This document shows, piece after piece, positions 22,605-33,047 of a stretch of DNA of 64,000 nt. The stretch lies in contig NZ_JAAFKG010000007.1 in the NCBI RefSeq assembly GCF_013299185.1, positions 98,479 through 162,478 of the forward strand. Reading direction: 5' to 3'. This DNA comes from Microcoleus sp. bin48.metabat.b7b8b9.023. GTDB lineage: Bacteria > Cyanobacteriota > Cyanobacteriia > Cyanobacteriales > Microcoleaceae. The notes beneath the pieces are model-generated. The model was not told the DNA's origin and did no database searches. It worked only from the letters and a program-made list of their open reading frames with translations. Each line of letters opens with the position of its first letter. Position 1 is the stretch's first letter. The position numbers were made by a program, and so were the translations under genes.

Positions 22605-23795
22605 ATGATTAAACTGCACAAATGGCGGCGGATACTGGCTTTAATAGCTATTTTTGCGATCGCACTTAGCTCCGCCGCAATTTTCTCCCCCCGAATGGAA
22701 GCTCAAACTGCGCCCAAAACCCCAACAACCGAATTGCGCGGCATCTGGCTGACGAACATTGACAGCGACGTTATTTTCTCCCGCAGCAACATCATTGACG
22801 CTGTAAACCGACTGGACAAACTCAACTTTAACACCATTTATCCTACGGTTTGGCAAGGAGGCTACACGCTTTATCCCAGCGCTGTAGCCAAACGAGTATT
22901 CGGAAAGTCGATCGACCCATCACCCGGATTGCAAGACCGAGACATTCTCAAAGAAATTATAGCACAATCCCACAAAAAAGGTATAGCAGTAATCCCGTGG
23001 TTTGAGTTTGGTTTCATGGCCCCCGCCGAATCGGAATTAGCCAGACTTCACCCCGACTGGCTGGCGAGGCGGCGCGACGGTTCAACTATTTGGAAAGAAG
23101 GCACGCACGATCGAGTTTGGCTGAATCCTTTTCATCCAGAAGTCCAGAAATTTATCTTAGATTTAATCTTAGAAATCGTCGATAATTACGATTTAGATGG
23201 CATTCAATTTGACGACCATTTCGGTTTGCCCGTAGAGTTTGGCTACGAGCCGCAAACAGTGTTAATGTATGAAAAACAAATCAAAAGTCCTCCCTCCAAT
23301 GACGCCCGCGAAACCTTCTGGATCCGCTGGCGCGCCGACAAAATCAACGACTTCATGGGACAAATTTCCCGCGCCATCAAATCCCGCAAACAAAAATGTA
23401 TTATTAGTGTATCTCCCAATCCCTTGCACTTTGCTTTACCCGCCCACTTGCAGGACTGGTTTACCTGGGAAAGACGCGGTTACATCGAAGAACTTATAGT
23501 ACAGGTGTATCGCAACGACATCAAGCGTTTTAATGCCGAACTAGAACGGGAAGAAGTCAAACTCGCTAAAAAGCACATTCCAACTGCGATCGGTATTTTA
23601 ACAGGCTTGAAAAACAGTTCTATTCCGCTGTCACAAATTCAAGAGCAAGTGCAAGAAGTCCGAAACAGAAATTTTGCAGGAGTTTCCTTCTTTTTCTATG
23701 AAAGCTTGTCAAATTGGGCAAAGGAAACTCGCGAACAGCGAAATTCTGCCCTGCAAGAATTCTTTCCTGCAAAGATGCAACGCCCGCCAATTTAA
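22605..23795 (+). CDS. Exported glycoside-hydrolase-like (GHL10/DUF187) protein
   Basis: 396 residues from the ATG at 22605; an alternative ATG at 22572 would add 11 residues before the signal peptide. MIKLHKWRRILALIAIFAIA is a Sec signal peptide, with cleavage probably near MEAQ-TAP. The mature part begins ELRGIWLTNIDSDVIFSRSN, the hallmark of GHL10 proteins, and has a TIM-barrel pattern with GYTLYPS, WFEFGFMAP, VWLNPFHPEVQKF and LDGIQFDDHFG (D and E/D candidates at strand ends). The family is thought to act on peptidoglycan or polysaccharide in the cell envelope. The gene stands alone between repeat arrays. Confidence 0.85.
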   Translation: MIKLHKWRRILALIAIFAIALSSAAIFSPRMEAQTAPKTPTTELRGIWLTNIDSDVIFSRSNIIDAVNRLDKLNFNTIYPTVWQGGYTLYPSAVAKRVFGKSIDPSPGLQDRDILKEIIAQSHKKGIAVIPWFEFGFMAPAESELARLHPDWLARRRDGSTIWKEGTHDRVWLNPFHPEVQKFILDLILEIVDNYDLDGIQFDDHFGLPVEFGYEPQTVLMYEKQIKSPPSNDARETFWIRWRADKINDFMGQISRAIKSRKQKCIISVSPNPLHFALPAHLQDWFTWERRGYIEELIVQVYRNDIKRFNAELEREEVKLAKKHIPTAIGILTGLKNSSIPLSQIQEQVQEVRNRNFAGVSFFFYESLSNWAKETREQRNSALQEFFPAKMQRPPI

Positions 23796-23805
23796 AACCT
23801 TTCGT

Positions 23806-24263
23806 AACGAGGACTTCAGTCCTTATTCGTTCGTAGTGAGGACTTTAGTCCTTCTTTTTCAGTCATTCTTCGTTCGTAGTGAGGACTTTAGTCCTTCTTT
23901 TTCAGATTATCAAGGACTTCAGTCATTCTTCGTTCGTAGTGAGGACTTTAGTCCTTCTTTTTCAGTCATTCTTCGTTCGTAGTGAGGACTTTAGTCCTTC
24001 TTTTTCAGATTATCAAGGACTTCAGTCATTCTTCGTTCGTAGTGAGGACTTTAGTCCTTCTTTTTCAGTCATTCTTCGTTCGTAGTGAGGACTTTAGTCC
24101 TTCTTTTTCAGATTATCAAGGACTTCAGTCATTCTTCGTTCGTAGTGAGGACTTTAGTCCTTCTTTTTCAGATTATTAATGACTAAAGTCATTCTTCGTT
24201 CGTAGTGAGGACTTTAGTCCTTCTTTCTCAAATTATTAAGGACTAAAGTCCTCACTACGAACC
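23806..24263 (+). repeat. Tandem array of family B repeat
   Basis: Eight copies of GTTCGTAGTGAGGACTTTAG followed by TCCTTCTTTTTCAG, with alternating spacers that create a ~103-bp higher-order unit, plus a degenerate first half-copy (~23806) and a final inverted copy (GACTAAAGTCCTCACTACGA, 24241-24260). The array fills the spacer between the GHL10 gene and the DUF2459 gene. Reading frames of 60-100 codons through it are by-products of the repeat. Confidence 0.9.
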
Positions 24264-24278
24264 TTACAAAGAGATATA

Positions 24279-24962
24279 ATGTTTAACACTAAATTAATTT
24301 GCCGCATTTGTATTTTTAATTTATGTCTGATTGCTGTCCTTGCTGCAATCGGCTACCTGACTCCCCGAAAGTGGGGAGACACCTCGCAAAAAAATCGCAC
24401 AGTTAGCGTACAAGTTTCTAACCAAGGCATCCACACCGAAATCATCGTTCCAGTTAAAAATCAATATTTTAACTGGAATCAATATTTACCAATTACAGAA
24501 ATAGGACGGGAAGCAAATTATGATTATAAATATTTGTCTTTTGGGTGGGGAGATCGAGCTTTCATGTTGGAAACTCCCACCTCAGCAACCATCAACCCAG
24601 TTATAGCTTTCAACGCGCTATTTCTCCCTACTCCGTCTACCCTCCACGTTCAAGGTTATCGAGTTTTTCCCCAATATATAGAAACTAAATGTGTTAAAAT
24701 TAGTGGGGAAAATTATCGGAGGCTGGTAAATTTTATTAAAAATACATTCCAATTAGACGCAGCAGGTAATAAAATAAAAATCAGCTACGGCTACTACAAC
24801 AGTGACAGTTTTTATGAAGCAAAAGGCAGTTACTCGATTTTGAGAACTTGCAATGACTGGACGGCAGAAGCTTTGCGAGAAGCTGAGATTGATACTCCTT
24901 TGTGGTCAACTCTATCGTCATCGATTATGTTTCATTTAAATAGCGGTTGCGAATGTATTTAA
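24279..24962 (+). CDS. DUF2459 (TIGR02117) family membrane-anchored protein
   Basis: 227 residues. One N-terminal membrane segment ([21 protein letters not shown], ~9-29) is followed by an extracytoplasmic domain with [39 protein letters not shown], and the closing [15 protein letters not shown]. These match the family's HTxxxxP, FGWGDR and CNxW signatures; the conserved His and Cys suggest a hydrolase-like centre, but no activity is established. The gene is preceded directly by the family B array and followed by heptamer repeats. It probably faces the periplasm. Confidence 0.85.
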   Translation: MFNTKLICRICIFNLCLIAVLAAIGYLTPRKWGDTSQKNRTVSVQVSNQGIHTEIIVPVKNQYFNWNQYLPITEIGREANYDYKYLSFGWGDRAFMLETPTSATINPVIAFNALFLPTPSTLHVQGYRVFPQYIETKCVKISGENYRRLVNFIKNTFQLDAAGNKIKISYGYYNSDSFYEAKGSYSILRTCNDWTAEALREAEIDTPLWSTLSSSIMFHLNSGCECI

Positions 24963-24963
24963 A

Positions 24964-25170
24964 CAGTTGACAGCGTTAATCAGTTGACAGTTGACAGTTG
25001 ACAGTTGACAGTTGACAGTTGACAGTTGACAGTTGACAGTTGACAGTTGACAGTTGTTAGTAGGAATCACCAATTCCCAATTCCCAATTCCTGATGCCCG
25101 ATGCCCAATTCCTGATGCCCAATTCCCAATTCCCGATGCCCAATTCCCAATGCCCAATTCCCAATTCCCA
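24964..25170 (+). repeat. TTGACAG heptamer tract and CCCAATT/CCTGATGC repeats
   Basis: About ten TTGACAG copies (24981-25055) are followed by degenerate CCCAATTCC, GATGCCC and CCAATGCC units up to 25170. This immediately precedes the hisA start codon, so hisA's leader, if any, is made of short tandem repeats. Similar tracts lie at 17176-17207 and 38231-38284. Confidence 0.85.
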
Positions 25171-25176
25171 AATATT

Positions 25177-25950
25177 ATGAATGTAATTCCAGCGATCGAC
25201 CTTTTGGACGGAAAATGCGTCAGACTGTATCAGGGAGACTACGCCAAGTCCCAAACTTTTAACGAAAATCCCGTCGAAGTCGCCAGACAGTGGGTAAATG
25301 AAGGCGCCACAATGCTGCATTTGGTAGACCTCGATGGGGCCAAAGCCGGTCATCCTGTAAACTTAGCAGCCATTGAGGCGATCGTCCGTGCAGTAGACGT
25401 TCCCTGTCAATTAGGAGGCGGAATGCGCGATCGCCCTTCTGTCGCGGCAATTCTCAAATTAGGCGTTCAGCGCGCCATTCTCGGCACTGTCGCCGTCGAA
25501 CAACCGCAATTAGTCGGTGAATTGTGTGCCGAATTTCCAGGTCAAATTCTCGTCGGAATCGATGCCAGAAACGGTAAAGTTGCGACTAGAGGCTGGCTGG
25601 AAACTTCCGAAGTGTTAGCGACAGAATTGGCGCAAAAAATGACAGAATTAGGGGCGGCTGAAATTATTTACACCGACATTCACCGCGACGGTACCATGGA
25701 AGGGCCGAATTTGGAATCTTTGCGGGAAATTGCTAGCGCCATCTCGATTCCGGTGATTGCTTCCGGCGGCGTCAGTTCGATCGCAGATTTGTTGAGTTTG
25801 TTGGCTTTGGAACCAATTGGTGTCAAAAGTGCGATCGTTGGTAGAGCAATTTATACCGGCGATATCATACTAAAAGAAGCTATTCAAGCCGTTGGACAAG
25901 GGCGGTGGCAGGATGTACCGCCAGATTTGGGTTCTTCCACCTTTGCATAA
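25177..25950 (+). CDS. hisA: ProFAR isomerase HisA
   Basis: 257 residues from the ATG at 25177 ([20 protein letters not shown]); a frame extending to 25054 is repeat-derived. It is a (beta/alpha)8 barrel with D8 in PAIDL, the phosphate-binding loops GGGMRD (~80) and ASGGVSS (~195), and the second catalytic region [15 protein letters not shown] with its aspartate. It isomerises N'-(5-phosphoribosyl)formimino-AICAR ribonucleotide in histidine biosynthesis. The gene is isolated from other his genes, as is common in cyanobacteria. Confidence 0.96.
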   Translation: MNVIPAIDLLDGKCVRLYQGDYAKSQTFNENPVEVARQWVNEGATMLHLVDLDGAKAGHPVNLAAIEAIVRAVDVPCQLGGGMRDRPSVAAILKLGVQRAILGTVAVEQPQLVGELCAEFPGQILVGIDARNGKVATRGWLETSEVLATELAQKMTELGAAEIIYTDIHRDGTMEGPNLESLREIASAISIPVIASGGVSSIADLLSLLALEPIGVKSAIVGRAIYTGDIILKEAIQAVGQGRWQDVPPDLGSSTFA

Positions 25951-26052
25951 TCGTCTGAATCCGCATAACCCGCCTTAACAAAACCACAACCCTTGAGTTG
26001 GTCTGCTTCCGAAACTCTCTGATTTGAATGTCTTTCTTATCATCATCGTACC

Positions 26053-27462
26053 ATGTTTTTGAACCCTACAATTACAGCTTTTAGTTCAGGAATAGCATCG
26101 CTAATTGCTCCCATACCTTTGCTAGCAGCAGTCGATCCCGAAAATTCTCCGATCGTCCTCAGCGGAGTTTTGCTCAGTTTAGTAGTGATTTATATCGCCA
26201 GTAAATTAGGCGCAGAAGTAGCTAGAAACTTCGATTTGCCCCCGGTTTTGGGTGAATTGGTAGCAGGGGTAATTGTCGGGGTGTCTGCTTTACACCTGAT
26301 CGTTTTTTCCGAAAGCGGGCTGTCAGCTTCAGACTCCGGGATTATGAGTGTTCTGCAATCGCTCAACCATCTATCCCCTGCCGCCCTTACCAGTGTCTTT
26401 GAGTCGCAGAGTGAAGTCATTTCTGTGCTCGGTGAATTAGGCGTAATTATTCTGCTGTTTGAAATTGGCTTAGAGTCCGATCTCAATCAATTAAAACAAG
26501 TCGGAGTTCAAGCCGTCGTTGTCGCCTGTGTAGGCGTGGCTGTTCCCTTTGCAGCGGGTACCGTTGGGTTGATGGTGCTGTTTCACACTCCGGCAATTCC
26601 AGCGATTTTTGCAGGTGCGGCTTTGACAGCAACCAGCATCGGAATTACCTCAAAAGTGTTGTCTGATTTAGGACAACTGACATCTAAAGAAGGTCAAATT
26701 ATTGTCGGTGCGGCGGTGATTGATGATGTGCTGGGAATTATTGTCCTAGCTGTTGTCGCTAGCTTAGCTAAAACTGGTGAAATTGATGTTGTTAATGTCA
26801 TCTATTTGATTGTCAGCGCCACTGTATTTCTGTTAGGTTCGATTCTGTTGGGTGGTGTCTTCGACAAAACCTTCTCGGCGGTGGTTTGCCAACTCAAAAC
26901 TCGCGGCAATATTATCATCCCAGCTTTTATTTTCGCCTTATTCATGGCATTTCTGGGCAACGCAATTCATCTGGAAGCGATTTTGGGTGCGTTTGCGGCT
27001 GGTTTGGTGTTGGATAAAAGCGATGCGCGCAATGAGTTGGATGAATTGGTGAAACCCATCTCCGATGTAGTTGTGCCCATCTTTTTTGTGACGGTGGGAG
27101 CACGGGCGGATTTGGGAGTTTTGAACCCAGCGATAGCCGACAATCGCGCCGGCCTTTTAATCGCTGCTTTCTTGATTGTGGTGGCGATTATTGGCAAAAT
27201 TGTGACAGGTTGGGTGGTGTTCGGTGTGCCCGGAATCAATCGATGGGCGATCGGAGTTGGGATGATTCCTCGGGGCGAAGTCGGTTTGGTTTTTGCCGGA
27301 ATTGGTTCGGCGAGTGGGGTGTTGGATAAGCCGTTGGAAGTCTCGATTATTATCATGGTGATTCTGACGACTTTCTTGGCGCCGCCGTTTTTGCGGATTG
27401 CTTTTGGCGATTCAGTAGTACCTCCTGGTACGGGGGAACCCACGAGCAAACAAATCGTTTGA
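26053..27462 (+). CDS. nhaS3: CPA2-type Na+/H+ antiporter (NhaS3-like)
   Basis: 469 residues, about 12-13 membrane helices. Signature segments of the family are visible: FDLPPVLGELVAGVIVG (~57-73), GELGVIILLFEIGLESDL (helix with acidic residues), and GAAVIDDVLGIIVLAVVAS with the paired aspartates (DD) that bind the exchanged ions; GMIPRGEVGLVFAGIG closes the core domain. It resembles Synechocystis NhaS3, an essential antiporter of the thylakoid membrane; the name is assigned by this resemblance. It exchanges Na+ (or K+) for protons in ion homeostasis. Single-gene unit downstream of hisA. Confidence 0.88.
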   Translation: MFLNPTITAFSSGIASLIAPIPLLAAVDPENSPIVLSGVLLSLVVIYIASKLGAEVARNFDLPPVLGELVAGVIVGVSALHLIVFSESGLSASDSGIMSVLQSLNHLSPAALTSVFESQSEVISVLGELGVIILLFEIGLESDLNQLKQVGVQAVVVACVGVAVPFAAGTVGLMVLFHTPAIPAIFAGAALTATSIGITSKVLSDLGQLTSKEGQIIVGAAVIDDVLGIIVLAVVASLAKTGEIDVVNVIYLIVSATVFLLGSILLGGVFDKTFSAVVCQLKTRGNIIIPAFIFALFMAFLGNAIHLEAILGAFAAGLVLDKSDARNELDELVKPISDVVVPIFFVTVGARADLGVLNPAIADNRAGLLIAAFLIVVAIIGKIVTGWVVFGVPGINRWAIGVGMIPRGEVGLVFAGIGSASGVLDKPLEVSIIIMVILTTFLAPPFLRIAFGDSVVPPGTGEPTSKQIV

Positions 27463-27600
27463 TTTAGGGGAATTTGAGTTCAGGGCGATCGGCTGATTTG
27501 GAGACACAAATACAGCAGCAAGATACCGGAATTATTCAAAAATTCGGGTATCTTGCATCAACTTGTTTTACATTAAAATATTATCTAGAGCATCGGAATT

Positions 27601-30492
27601 ATGTCCCGCCTATCTTCCACTCTTTTGTTTGCTTTTTTATTACTATTTCCCACGGTCACTCTCGCTCAAATCGTCCCCGATAATACCCTTGGTTCTGAAA
27701 GTTCCCGTACAGTTTCCGACACCATCAATAACCTACCATCCGATCGCATTGAAGGCGGTGCAACTCGCGGCCCTAACTTATTTCACAGTTTCCGCGAATT
27801 TAACGTGGGTGAAGGCAGAGGCGCTTATTTTACCAATCCTAACGGCATTGCTAATATTTTTACCCGCGTTACAGGTGGCAATTCTTCCAATATTTTAGGA
27901 ACATTAGGAGTACAAGGAAAAGCCAACTTATTCTTACTCAACCCGAAAGGAATTATCTTCGGTTCCAATGCGCGGTTAGATTTGCGCGGCTCGTTTATCG
28001 GTTCGAGTGCGGATAGTATTGTTTTTAACAACGGCTTTGAATTTAACAGCAACAACCCCCAAACAGTAACGTTATTAGCAATTAATATTCCTGTAGGTTT
28101 GAGATTTCGAGAAAATCCCGGTACAATTGTCAATACTTCGCAAGCAATCGGCCCCACACCAACCTTACCGCCACTGCCCGTACAAATTCCCGTTTCTAAC
28201 AAACTTGGTTTAGCAGTAGACCCCGGGCAAACTTTAGCCTTAGTTGGTGGAGATATTCAACTACAAGGAGGGAATTTAACAGCTTATACTGGACAAATAT
28301 TACTAGGAAGTGTGAAAAGTCCCGGTTTAGTGCAATTTGAACCAACAGCTTTAGGTCTGAATTTAAACTATGGCAATATTCAGAACTTCGGCAACATTCA
28401 AATGAACGGTGCATTTATAAATACCAGCGGATTAGGAGGTGGAAAAATTGATATTAGAGGTGGAAATGTCACTGTCAGTAGTTCGGGAATTTATAGCCTG
28501 ACGCTGGGAAATATTGATGGCAGAAGTATTGATATTAATGCTCAAAACTTGCGAGTAGATAAAGGGTCGCAAATTGCCACCGCCACACTGGGAGATGGGA
28601 AGGGGAACAATTTAAACATCCGCGCTACTGACTCAGTAGAAATGAGCGGGCTGGGAATTGAAGGCTATCAGCGGTTGTACGGCCAATATCTAGCCTCTGG
28701 ATCCTTCAACCCTTTTGACCCGCAAATTATGCTGAGTGCTGGTACTGCTGGTAGTGGAGCCGCTGGAAATATTAACATTGACACTCCTCGGCTGCTGCTG
28801 CGCGATGGGGCACTGGGCGGCACCAGTACCTTTAGTGCTGCAAATGCCGGAAATCTGAATATCCGTGCTAACACCGTCGAATTGATCAGTTCAGTGCTCA
28901 ACAGCGGCACAACTCGCGGAAGTACCGGCCAAGGCGGAAATATAACTGTTGACGCACAACGGTTAATCATGCGCGATGGAGCCAGTCTTGTCGGCATCAG
29001 CCGTAGTGATGGAGCATCGGGGAATATCGCGATTAAAACGAATGAATCTGTAGAATTGTCGGGGAGTCTGGGTGGAGTTACGGCGCAAACTACTCTGGCT
29101 ACTAGCTCTTTCGATGGGAATGGGAAAGCTGGGGATATTACGATCGACACTAAGCGGCTGAGTGTTTCGGATGGATCTGTAATTACTTTATCGACGGGTG
29201 CGATTTTTGGTGAAAGCGTGTTTTCTGCCCGTGGGGGGCCCGGAGGAAATTTAACTGTGAGAGCGTCAGAGTCGATCGAAGTGAGTGGCGAATCAGGAGT
29301 TTTGGGGACTGCGGGCTACAGACTTAGTGTTATTGGCTCTGAAACTTCAAGCTCTAGTCGGGGTGGAGATATCCGCCTCTCTACACCCAGGCTCACTGTG
29401 CGAGGTGGGGGCATTATTACTGCGGGTTCTTTGAGTGCAGCAGATGCGGGAGATATTACGATTAATGCCGATCGTCTAGAAGTGCAAGGCATGGCGAGTA
29501 ACGGTGGCTTCAGAAGTAGAATTGAGGCTTCGACTGGCAAAGCGTACACTGTTGTCAATCCCAACGCTACGGGGAATGCAGGTTCGCTAAATCTGAATGT
29601 TAATCGATTGATTGTCCGGGATGGAGCCACAGTGACTGTTCAGGCTTTGGGAACGGGAAGGGCTGGTAATATTAATGTGGTTGCAAAGTCGATCGCCCTG
29701 GATAACAAAGCCAGCATTGACGGTACAACTGTCTCCGGTACTGGGGCAAATATTAATCTGCGATCGCGAGATATCCAGTTGCGGCGTGGCAGCAGAATTA
29801 CAACGGATGCAGGTAGTTCTGACGGTGGAAACATCAGAATTAATAGCGATATTTTGGTAGCTTTACCGCGAGAAAATAGCGACATTACAGCTAATGCTCG
29901 CACAGCTACTGGAGGACAAGTTGCGGTGAATGTACCGAATATCTTTGGTTTTACGAGCGTTAATCGCGAAGAAGCTAGAAGCAGTTTAGGACTGACTGAT
30001 GCTGAATTTGCCAACTTACAAGTGAATCCAACTTCTTTAATTCCCACTAGCGACATCGCAGCTATTTCTCAACAGGCTGGCCCGGCTTTGCAAGGGGCAG
30101 TAACGTTTAGCACTTCTGGTGTCAATCCGGCTCAAGGATTGGTAGAATTGCCACAAAATGTTATCTCTCCAGAGGCATTAATCGTAGCTAATCCTTGCAC
30201 TCAAGGGGCGGTAAGTGAGTTTACTATTACTGGTAAAGGAGGAATACCTGCGAACCCAAATGATTTGCTCAGCAGCGATTCTACCCAGTTTAGTTGGGTG
30301 GAACCGGCCGTAGGTGGAAGTCAGAATCTACAGGCTACAAAGGCAGAAATAGAAATTCCGCCCCAGCCAGTGATTCCCGCTCAAGGCTGGGTGATGAATG
30401 CTGATGGACAAATAACGCTTGTAGCATACAATCAAACGGCTCAGGTTCGGCAGCGATTGAAACCTGCTTTGCCTGTTTGCCCGGAGCGCTGA
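27601..30492 (+). CDS. Filamentous haemagglutinin-type adhesin (TpsA-like, two-partner secretion)
   Basis: 963 residues. Signal peptide (MSRLSSTLLFAFLLLFPTVT, cleavage after LAQ); TPS secretion domain ~20-300 with LFHSFREFNVGEGRGAYFTN and the classic NPKGIIFGSNA. The middle is a beta-helix of loosely repeating segments (GGNITVDAQRLIMRDGA, AGDITIDTKRLSVSDGS, GGDIRLSTPRLTVRGGG). The C-terminus (VMNADGQITLVAYNQ, ending PVCPER) is typical of cyanobacterial members. It should be exported across the outer membrane by a TpsB porin, which is not encoded in this window. Probable role in surface adhesion or filament interaction. Confidence 0.92.
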   Translation: MSRLSSTLLFAFLLLFPTVTLAQIVPDNTLGSESSRTVSDTINNLPSDRIEGGATRGPNLFHSFREFNVGEGRGAYFTNPNGIANIFTRVTGGNSSNILGTLGVQGKANLFLLNPKGIIFGSNARLDLRGSFIGSSADSIVFNNGFEFNSNNPQTVTLLAINIPVGLRFRENPGTIVNTSQAIGPTPTLPPLPVQIPVSNKLGLAVDPGQTLALVGGDIQLQGGNLTAYTGQILLGSVKSPGLVQFEPTALGLNLNYGNIQNFGNIQMNGAFINTSGLGGGKIDIRGGNVTVSSSGIYSLTLGNIDGRSIDINAQNLRVDKGSQIATATLGDGKGNNLNIRATDSVEMSGLGIEGYQRLYGQYLASGSFNPFDPQIMLSAGTAGSGAAGNINIDTPRLLLRDGALGGTSTFSAANAGNLNIRANTVELISSVLNSGTTRGSTGQGGNITVDAQRLIMRDGASLVGISRSDGASGNIAIKTNESVELSGSLGGVTAQTTLATSSFDGNGKAGDITIDTKRLSVSDGSVITLSTGAIFGESVFSARGGPGGNLTVRASESIEVSGESGVLGTAGYRLSVIGSETSSSSRGGDIRLSTPRLTVRGGGIITAGSLSAADAGDITINADRLEVQGMASNGGFRSRIEASTGKAYTVVNPNATGNAGSLNLNVNRLIVRDGATVTVQALGTGRAGNINVVAKSIALDNKASIDGTTVSGTGANINLRSRDIQLRRGSRITTDAGSSDGGNIRINSDILVALPRENSDITANARTATGGQVAVNVPNIFGFTSVNREEARSSLGLTDAEFANLQVNPTSLIPTSDIAAISQQAGPALQGAVTFSTSGVNPAQGLVELPQNVISPEALIVANPCTQGAVSEFTITGKGGIPANPNDLLSSDSTQFSWVEPAVGGSQNLQATKAEIEIPPQPVIPAQGWVMNADGQITLVAYNQTAQVRQRLKPALPVCPER

Positions 30493-30557
30493 AATGCTTT
30501 ATTCTCCCTCTGCGTTCTCTGCGGTTAAATCATCGCCATGCAGGAAACGACATAAAA

Positions 30558-30791
30558 GGACACTCCAAGAGCCTTTCTTCGTGTCAACTTAAGCCTGAAA
30601 CCTTTGATAAATATCGTTTTTACCATGGTTCAGATCCCCCTAAATCCCCCGCATCGTTGCGGGGACTTTGAGAAGAATCTTGTCCCCCCCGACTATCCGG
30701 GGGGTTAGGGGGGATCTAGATTTAATAGTCAAATAACAGTCTCTGACTAGGTTTGACCTTAAGTTGACACCAATAGGCTCTTGGAGTGTCC
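30558..30791. mobile_element. Putative MITE with ~40-bp imperfect terminal inverted repeats
   Basis: The left end GGACACTCCAAGAGCC and right end GGCTCTTGGAGTGTCC are perfect 16-bp inverted repeats. After a short divergent stretch they continue with TGTCAACTTAAG facing CTTAAGTTGACA, then G(C)CTGAAACC/GGTTTGACC. The 234-bp element has no coding capacity; its centre carries CCCCCCGACTATCCGGGGGG and related C/G runs. It fills the 334-bp gap between the convergent adhesin and glnN genes. Confidence 0.7.
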
Positions 30792-30826
30792 CGACAAATC
30801 TCGCCCGAAATTAACCAGGTTTGCGA

Positions 30827-33001
30827 TTACTTAACAAACAGCATTTCTTGATAAGTAGGCAGCGGCCACAAATCATCAGCCACTTCAGCTTCCAAAGCAT
30901 CAACATACTGACGAACCTCATCCATCAAAGGACGAATGGTTTGCGAAGCAAACTGCATATGCTCTTCAGTTGTAGCAAAATCGTGCTTGCCCAAAGCATC
31001 ACTCAACTTGCTCGCAGTATCCATCATCGACTTAACCAGCGTCGCGACTTTTTCAGCAGTTGCCTTTTCTAATTCAATGCCAATCTCTTTCAAGCCAGCA
31101 ATTGTGTTAGAAAGATCCGACAAATATCTCACCGCTGCCGGATAAATCATTGTTTTGGAAATGCTGCCGACCAGTTTTGCTTCGACTTCAATAGCCAGTA
31201 TATACTGCTCTGCATACACATCAAAACGGCTTTCCAATTCAACCGGAGTCAGAACGCCTGTCTTTTCAAACAAGTCCTCAATGTATTCTGCCTTCAATAC
31301 GGGCAAAGCATCGGCGGTAGTCCGCAAGTTAGCTAAACCGCGTTCTTCAACGGCCATTTTGTGCCATTCTTCAGAATAGCCGTTGCCGCCAAATACTACG
31401 GCGCCGTGTTCGTCCATCACTTCTTTCAAGAGTGTTTGGATGGCAGCATTCAGTTCAGTTCCCTTAGCCAAATCGCTTTCTAATTTGTTAGCAACCCAGT
31501 CTAAAGAATCGGCAAGAATTGTATTCATCGCGACCAGCGGGCCGGAAACAGATTGACCCGAACCTACTGCGCGGAATTCAAAGCGGTTTCCAGTAAAGGC
31601 AAAGGGCGAAGTCCGGTTTCTGTCACCGGCATCTTTTATGAAAGTAGGCAGTGTTTCTACGCCTAAATTCATGATTCCGCGACCTTGAGAACCCTTAACT
31701 CCGCCCTGGCGAATTTGCTCGAAGATATCTTCTAATTGCGAACCCAAATAGACAGAGATAATCGCTGGCGGAGCTTCATTTGCACCCAAGCGGTGGTCGT
31801 TGCTAGCAGTTGCAACTACTGCGCGCAACAAGGGGCCGTATTTGTGAACGCCGCGAATTACAGCGCCACAGAAAACTAGGAATTGGACGTTCGAGTGGGG
31901 TGTATCGCCGGGGTCTAATAAGTTGCCTTGGGTGGCGTTACCGACTGACCAGTTGACGTGTTTGCCGGAACCGTTGATTCCTGCGAAAGGCTTCTCGTGC
32001 AGCAAGCACATAAAACCATGTTTCTTCGCTGTGTTGCGTAGAATTGTCATGGTCAATTGTTGGTGGTCGCTGGCGACGTTTGCTGCTTCAAAAACTGGTG
32101 CAATTTCAAACTGACCGGGTGCTACTTCGTTGTGGCGGGTTTTGGCAGGAATGCCCAGGCGGTACATTCTTTCTTCAACTTCTTGCATGAAGACTTGAAC
32201 GCGCTCTGGGATTGCTCCAAAATAGTGGTCGTCAAATTGCTGACCTTTGGCTGGAGGTTTGCCGAACAGGGTGCGACCTGCTAATAGTAAATCGGGGCGG
32301 CTGTTGGCGAAGTTGGAATCTATTAGGAAGTATTCTTGCTCGGAACCGCAACTGGAATTCACGGGAGCTACTTCGGTATTTCCTAACAGTTTTAAGACTC
32401 TGGTTGCTGCTTTGTTCATGGCAGCAATGGAGCGCAAAAGCGGGGTTTTCTTGTCTAGGGCTTCACCTGTCCAGGAGATGAAAACAGTGGGAATGCACAA
32501 TGTCATGCCGTTGTCTGTTTCCATGACATAGGCGGGGCTGGTGACATCCCATGCTGTGTATCCGCGAGCTGCTGCGGTGGAGCGAATTCCGCCGTTGGGG
32601 AAGGAGGAACCGTCGGGTTCGCCTTGTACTAGCAGTTTACCTGCAAATTCTGAGATGACGGAGCCGTCGCTTTGGACGGAGATGAAACCGTCGTGTTTTT
32701 CGGCGGTGCTGTTGGTTAGCGGGTAAAATACGTGGGCGTAGTAGAGGGCTCCTTTGGAAATCGCCCAATCTTTCATTGCTACTGCCACGACATCGGCTAC
32801 GGAAGGATCGAGTGTTGTACCTGTTTGAATGGTATTTTTTACTGATTTGAAAATGCTTTTGGGCAGGCTTTCTTGCATTTTGCTCAGACTAAACACGTCT
32901 GTTGCCCACATTTCTTCTAACCGCTTGGGAGGCTTTGCAGGAGTTATTTGGCGGTTGACGATTTGAGAAATTGCTTGAATGCGCGATTCGTTTCCACTCA
33001 T
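30827..33001 (-). CDS. glnN: Glutamine synthetase type III
   Basis: 724 residues, the long form typical of GSIII rather than the ~470-residue GlnA. Family segments visible: N-terminal [33 protein letters not shown] (metal-binding E-x-E), [24 protein letters not shown] (NEVAPGQFE), [16 protein letters not shown] (substrate/metal region), and [21 protein letters not shown]. It makes glutamine from glutamate, ammonia and ATP. In several cyanobacteria glnN is induced by nitrogen starvation through NtcA; a canonical GTA-N8-TAC site is not seen here, but palindromes lie upstream. Confidence 0.96.
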   Translation of the reverse strand: MSGNESRIQAISQIVNRQITPAKPPKRLEEMWATDVFSLSKMQESLPKSIFKSVKNTIQTGTTLDPSVADVVAVAMKDWAISKGALYYAHVFYPLTNSTAEKHDGFISVQSDGSVISEFAGKLLVQGEPDGSSFPNGGIRSTAAARGYTAWDVTSPAYVMETDNGMTLCIPTVFISWTGEALDKKTPLLRSIAAMNKAATRVLKLLGNTEVAPVNSSCGSEQEYFLIDSNFANSRPDLLLAGRTLFGKPPAKGQQFDDHYFGAIPERVQVFMQEVEERMYRLGIPAKTRHNEVAPGQFEIAPVFEAANVASDHQQLTMTILRNTAKKHGFMCLLHEKPFAGINGSGKHVNWSVGNATQGNLLDPGDTPHSNVQFLVFCGAVIRGVHKYGPLLRAVVATASNDHRLGANEAPPAIISVYLGSQLEDIFEQIRQGGVKGSQGRGIMNLGVETLPTFIKDAGDRNRTSPFAFTGNRFEFRAVGSGQSVSGPLVAMNTILADSLDWVANKLESDLAKGTELNAAIQTLLKEVMDEHGAVVFGGNGYSEEWHKMAVEERGLANLRTTADALPVLKAEYIEDLFEKTGVLTPVELESRFDVYAEQYILAIEVEAKLVGSISKTMIYPAAVRYLSDLSNTIAGLKEIGIELEKATAEKVATLVKSMMDTASKLSDALGKHDFATTEEHMQFASQTIRPLMDEVRQYVDALEAEVADDLWPLPTYQEMLFVK

Positions 33002-33047
33002 GGTTATTTTTATGCGAATTAGGGACAGGTAGCTGTGAAAAAATATA

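Noticed and set aside
23674..24179. Plus-strand frames reading RTLVLLFQSFFVRSEDFSP repeats
   Set aside because: They are translations of the family B DNA array, recur exactly with the 103-bp period and have no start signals.
24936..25353. Frames of [15 protein letters not shown] type near hisA
   Set aside because: They are products of the CCCAATTCC simple repeat, antisense to hisA's start region.
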